DNA from: Methylophilaceae bacterium
Lineage (GTDB): Bacteria > Pseudomonadota > Gammaproteobacteria > Burkholderiales > Methylophilaceae
Length of the DNA: 16,868 bases
NCBI GenBank assembly: GCA_017880825.1
Contig: JADGRN010000012.1
Coordinates: 1-16,868 of the forward strand
Direction: 5' to 3'
Shown one piece after another: positions 14,261 through 16,868 of this stretch. Position numbers and translations under genes: made by a program. Within the stretch, counting starts at the first letter, position 1. Each line of letters opens with the position of its first letter. The notes under the pieces are model-generated. The model ran no database searches and was not told the origin of the DNA. It worked only from the letters and a program-made list of their open reading frames with translations.

Positions 14261-16006
14261 CTAATAGGTTCTGGCAACTAAAGGGAAAGAATCAACCGTG
14301 AGCGGTTGTAAACGCACCGGCGTATATTCCATGCGGTTACCGCTGCTGTGGTAAATCGAGTGCTTGAGCCATTGCTGGTCATTGCGCTGCGGGAAATCCT
14401 CGCGACAATGCGCGCCACGGCTCTCTTGGCGGGCGGCAGCAGCGACCATGGTGGCTTTTGCCACTTCGACCAGATTATCCAGTTCCAGCGCTTCTATGCG
14501 TGCCGTATTGAACACCAGGCTCTTGTCTTTGATGGCCAGGTTCTGCACCCGCTCTGCTACTTGCATAATTTTCTCCACGCCTTGCACCATCAGCTCGGGG
14601 AAGCGGAAAACCCCACAATGCACCTGCATGGTCTTGCGCATGGTCTCGCCCACTTCGGTCACACTCTCGCCAGACTTCTGCCCGTCCAAGCGTGACAGAC
14701 GTGCAACCGTGCGCTCAGCGAAATCCTTGGGCAAAGGCTTGTGGCTGGTACCACTCACGCTTTTCACCATGTGATTGCCTGCGGCACGCCCAAACACCAT
14801 CAAATCCAGCAGTGAATTGGAACCCAGACGATTAGCCCCGTGTACCGAGACACAGGCGCACTCACCCACAGCGTAGAAGCCTCGAACGGGTTTGCCGGAA
14901 GCTATCACCTGGCCATCGAGATTGGTCGGTATGCCACCCATCATGTAGTGCGCGGTGGGCACCACTGGAATCGGGTCGTACACCGGATCGACGTTGGCAA
15001 ACTTGATGGCGATGTTGCGGATACCAGGTAACCGCGCCTGGATCACTTTTTCCGTCAAATGGTCCAGTTTGAGCAACACCGCCTGCTTGCCAGCACCAAC
15101 CCCACGGCCTTGCTTGATTTCGGTGGCGATGGCGCGCGAGACCACGTCACGGCTGGCCAGATCCTTGGCATGCGGGGCATAACGCTCCATGAAGCGCTCG
15201 CCTTCGCTATTGATTAGATAGCCGCCTTCGCCGCGCACACCCTCGGTAATCAACACGCCGACGCCCGCCACCCCGGTTGGGTGAAACTGCCAGAATTCCA
15301 TATCCTGCAGCGGGATGTCAGCGCGTGCCGCCATACCCAGGCCATCGCCGGTATTGATGAAGGCGTTGGTGCTGGCATGGAAGATGCGCCCGGCGCCGCC
15401 GGTGGCGAACAGCGTGGCTTTGGCGTGCAATGCGACCACCTTACCGGTCTCGATTTCCAGCGCAGTCACGCCCAGTACGTCGCCCTCTTCATCGCGCATC
15501 AGATCCAGCGCAAACCATTCGATCAGGAACTGCGTTTTGACATGCACATTACGCTGGTAGAGCGTATGCAGCATGGCGTGGCCGGTGCGATCAGCCACCG
15601 CACAGGTGCGTGACACCGGCTGTAAGCCGTATTGTTGCGTCATGCCGCCGAACGGACGCTGGAAGATTTTGCCATTATCCAAACGGTCAAACGGCATACC
15701 GAAATGCTCCAGCTCGTAAATCGCTTCGGCCGCGTTTTTGCACATGAATTCGATGGCGTCCTGGTCGCCCAGATAGTCCGAACCCTTGATGGTGTCGTAC
15801 ATATGCCAGTGCCAGTTGTCTTCGCCCAGATTGCCCAGCGCGGCGGCAATGCCACCCTGCGCTGCCACCGTATGCGAACGCGTGGGAAATACCTTGGACA
15901 GCACCGCAACATTCAACCCGCCGGCAGAAAGCTGCAAGGCTGCGCGTAATCCGGCGCCGCCTCCGCCAACGACTATCGCATCATATTGTTGTACTTCAAT
16001 AGTCAC
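14261..16006 (-). CDS. sdhA: Succinate dehydrogenase flavoprotein subunit
   Basis: Oxidises succinate to fumarate in the cytoplasmic face of complex II. The 581-residue protein shows the nucleotide-binding GGGGAG (14-19) and [10 protein letters not shown], whose H45 is the site of covalent FAD. Active-site segments HPTGVAGVG and RGEGGYLIN are present, and the usual C-terminus ending [14 protein letters not shown] is intact. The start is GTG at 16006, immediately after the sdhD TGA (TGAGTG). sdhB follows after 19 bases. Confidence 0.97.
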   Translation of the reverse strand: MTIEVQQYDAIVVGGGGAGLRAALQLSAGGLNVAVLSKVFPTRSHTVAAQGGIAAALGNLGEDNWHWHMYDTIKGSDYLGDQDAIEFMCKNAAEAIYELEHFGMPFDRLDNGKIFQRPFGGMTQQYGLQPVSRTCAVADRTGHAMLHTLYQRNVHVKTQFLIEWFALDLMRDEEGDVLGVTALEIETGKVVALHAKATLFATGGAGRIFHASTNAFINTGDGLGMAARADIPLQDMEFWQFHPTGVAGVGVLITEGVRGEGGYLINSEGERFMERYAPHAKDLASRDVVSRAIATEIKQGRGVGAGKQAVLLKLDHLTEKVIQARLPGIRNIAIKFANVDPVYDPIPVVPTAHYMMGGIPTNLDGQVIASGKPVRGFYAVGECACVSVHGANRLGSNSLLDLMVFGRAAGNHMVKSVSGTSHKPLPKDFAERTVARLSRLDGQKSGESVTEVGETMRKTMQVHCGVFRFPELMVQGVEKIMQVAERVQNLAIKDKSLVFNTARIEALELDNLVEVAKATMVAAAARQESRGAHCREDFPQRNDQQWLKHSIYHSSGNRMEYTPVRLQPLTVDSFPLVARTY

Positions 16007-16348
16007 TCAGATACTCCACAAAATTGTTATTGCCCCACCGGCATAGCCAATGACGGCAAGCGTGACCAAGGCCTGCAAAACAGCTCGCTGTTTTTTGTCA
16101 TGCACATAATCCATGAGGATTTCCTTTATCCCCAACCAGGCGTGATATATCAGCGCAAAGAGAAAAAACAGCGTCAGCAGCCTGAATGGCAGCGGTGTAA
16201 ACCATGCCTTCCAGCCGATCGCGCCAAGCGGCGCATCCATCACCCAACGTAGCGCCACCACTAATGTGTAAAGCAGCATGGTGGCTGCAGTAATGCGCTG
16301 CCACAGCCAGTCTCCCAGCCCGTGAGTATGTGGCTTCACCACAACCAT
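16007..16348 (-). CDS. sdhD: Succinate dehydrogenase membrane anchor subunit SdhD
   Basis: A 113-residue membrane anchor with three hydrophobic helices. The motif HAWLGIKEILMDYV (about 69-82) contains the heme-b axial His and the DY pair whose Tyr lines the quinone site in E. coli SdhD. The ATG at 16348 lies inside the last 13 bases of sdhC, in another frame. A longer frame reaching 16588 is rejected because it only overlaps sdhC. Confidence 0.93.
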   Translation of the reverse strand: MVVVKPHTHGLGDWLWQRITAATMLLYTLVVALRWVMDAPLGAIGWKAWFTPLPFRLLTLFFLFALIYHAWLGIKEILMDYVHDKKQRAVLQALVTLAVIGYAGGAITILWSI

Positions 16349-16710
16349 ACAGCCGCCAGCAAGGTCAGCAGGCCGCTGATGACCAGCACACAAGCACTGC
16401 TGGCCCGAGCAAATGGGAGTTTTAGTCCCCAACGTGCATCCAGCGCTAAATGGCGCAGGCCGGCACAGGCATGATGCAGATAAGCCCAAATCAAAATCAA
16501 AATCAGCAACTTTGCTACTGGGTGATGCAACAGTTGCAGCGTTGCTACGTAACCTTCGGGCGAGCCAAGGCTCTGTTGCCACAGCCAAAGCAGTAATGGC
16601 AGAACCAGAAAAAGCAGCGCCCCGCTGATACGATGCATGATCGACACCAATGCCGGCAACGGCAGCCTGATGGTCAACAGGTTAAGATTTTTCGGACGAC
16701 GCTGAGCCAT
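16336..16710 (-). CDS. sdhC: Succinate dehydrogenase cytochrome b556 subunit
   Basis: The large membrane anchor, 124 residues with three hydrophobic helices. SIMHRISG near residue 25 holds the Ser and Arg of the ubiquinone site, and HHACAGLRHLALD holds the heme-b His. The ATG at 16710 gives MAQRRPKNLNLLTIRLPLP, which agrees with betaproteobacterial homologues. A GTG at 16725 would add five residues (MKANL) and cannot be excluded; neither start has a strong ribosome-binding site. Confidence 0.93.
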   Translation of the reverse strand: MAQRRPKNLNLLTIRLPLPALVSIMHRISGALLFLVLPLLLWLWQQSLGSPEGYVATLQLLHHPVAKLLILILIWAYLHHACAGLRHLALDARWGLKLPFARASSACVLVISGLLTLLAAVWLW

Positions 16711-16718
16711 CAGATTAG

Positions 16719-16750
16719 CTTTCACTCAGCTTTCATTCAGTTTCACTCAC
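16719..16750 (-). repeat. 11-bp tandem repeat between malic enzyme and sdhC
   Basis: Nearly three copies of an 11-base unit, on the minus strand GTGAGTGAAA, CTGAATGAAAG and CTGAGTGAAAG (16741-16750, 16730-16740, 16719-16729). The stop codon of the malic enzyme lies in the middle copy, and the possible GTG start of sdhC lies in the third. Confidence 0.75.
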
Positions 16751-16868
16751 CCAGGCTTCGGCCACACACGGCGGAATACGCTCAATCAAGCGCGGATCGA
16801 AAAGTTTAGGGATGATGTAGTGTTTGCCGAAGCTGAGTTCGCTCAGGTTATAGGCTTTCAGTACGGCG
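16733..16868 (-). CDS. Malic enzyme, C-terminal end (partial)
   Basis: The last 44 codons of a gene that enters from the right edge. The peptide contains LSFGKHYIIPKLFDPRLIERI, which resembles the C-terminus of the catalytic domain of bacterial NAD(P)-dependent malic enzymes (usually IPKPFDPRL). It ends at TGA 16733-16735, so it lacks the phosphotransacetylase-like extension of MaeB-type enzymes, or that lies elsewhere. It would turn malate into pyruvate and CO2. The gap to sdhC is about 22 bases, so co-transcription is likely. Most of the gene is outside the window. Confidence 0.75.
   Translation of the reverse strand, partial: AVLKAYNLSELSFGKHYIIPKLFDPRLIERIPPCVAEAWVSETE

Noticed and set aside
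14242..14277. Longer sdhB start adding 12 residues
   Set aside because: Overlaps the sdhA end, whereas the ATG at 14241 has a good AAGGA site and the family N-terminus.
1..16868. CRISPR array, insertion sequence or rRNA
   Set aside because: No regularly spaced repeat series, transposase frame or rRNA segment was seen; the only repeats are the REP pair, short tandem units and hairpins listed.

Overview
The window looks like chromosomal DNA of a GC-rich proteobacterium, most likely a betaproteobacterium of the Nitrosomonadales/Gallionellaceae type. This rests on gene order and protein style only: uvrC-pgsA-tRNA-Gly-tRNA-Cys, sdhCDAB-sdhE, a fused class I fumarase, a Y/P-rich exported protein next to a glycine-zipper lipoprotein, and MlaC. 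No marker gene fixes the genus. Nearly all the DNA is coding and most genes are on the minus strand.

Left block (1-4673, read leftward): a CDF metal exporter, a family 5 uracil-DNA glycosylase, a small tautomerase, uvrC, pgsA, tRNA-Gly(GCC) and tRNA-Cys(GCA), largely end-to-end or overlapping. Two inverted REP-like units with GTAG heads lie between the glycosylase and the tautomerase, and one supplies the glycosylase stop codon. A strong promoter with a GC-rich discriminator drives tRNA-Gly. Two hairpin terminators punctuate the tRNA genes. The first ~144 bases are AT-rich, carry no gene, and might be the edge of an inserted element.

Middle block (4674-8804): rightward rlmJ; a ~300 bp gap with what may be a decayed small leftward gene; a rightward pair encoding a His/Gly/Tyr/Pro-rich exported protein and a glycine-zipper lipoprotein; an MlaC-type phospholipid-binding periplasmic protein; a shared terminator; then leftward DUF1993 and msrB genes behind a recognisable promoter.

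Right block (8805-16868, read leftward): a tight C4-acid cluster made of the 3' end of a malic enzyme, sdhC, sdhD, sdhA, sdhB, sdhE, a CitE/malyl-CoA-lyase-like CoA-ester lyase, an AMP-forming acyl-CoA ligase and a class I fumarase. From sdhB to fumarase every junction is an overlap or a gap of at most 4 bases. The place after sdhE where many betaproteobacteria carry citrate synthase (gltA) is taken by the lyase-ligase-fumarase trio. Succinate to fumarate to malate, then malate to pyruvate (malic enzyme) or to acetyl-CoA plus glyoxylate (ligase plus lyase), is a plausible combined pathway. The ligase and lyase substrates cannot be fixed from sequence. This trio is the strongest candidate for an under-described system here.
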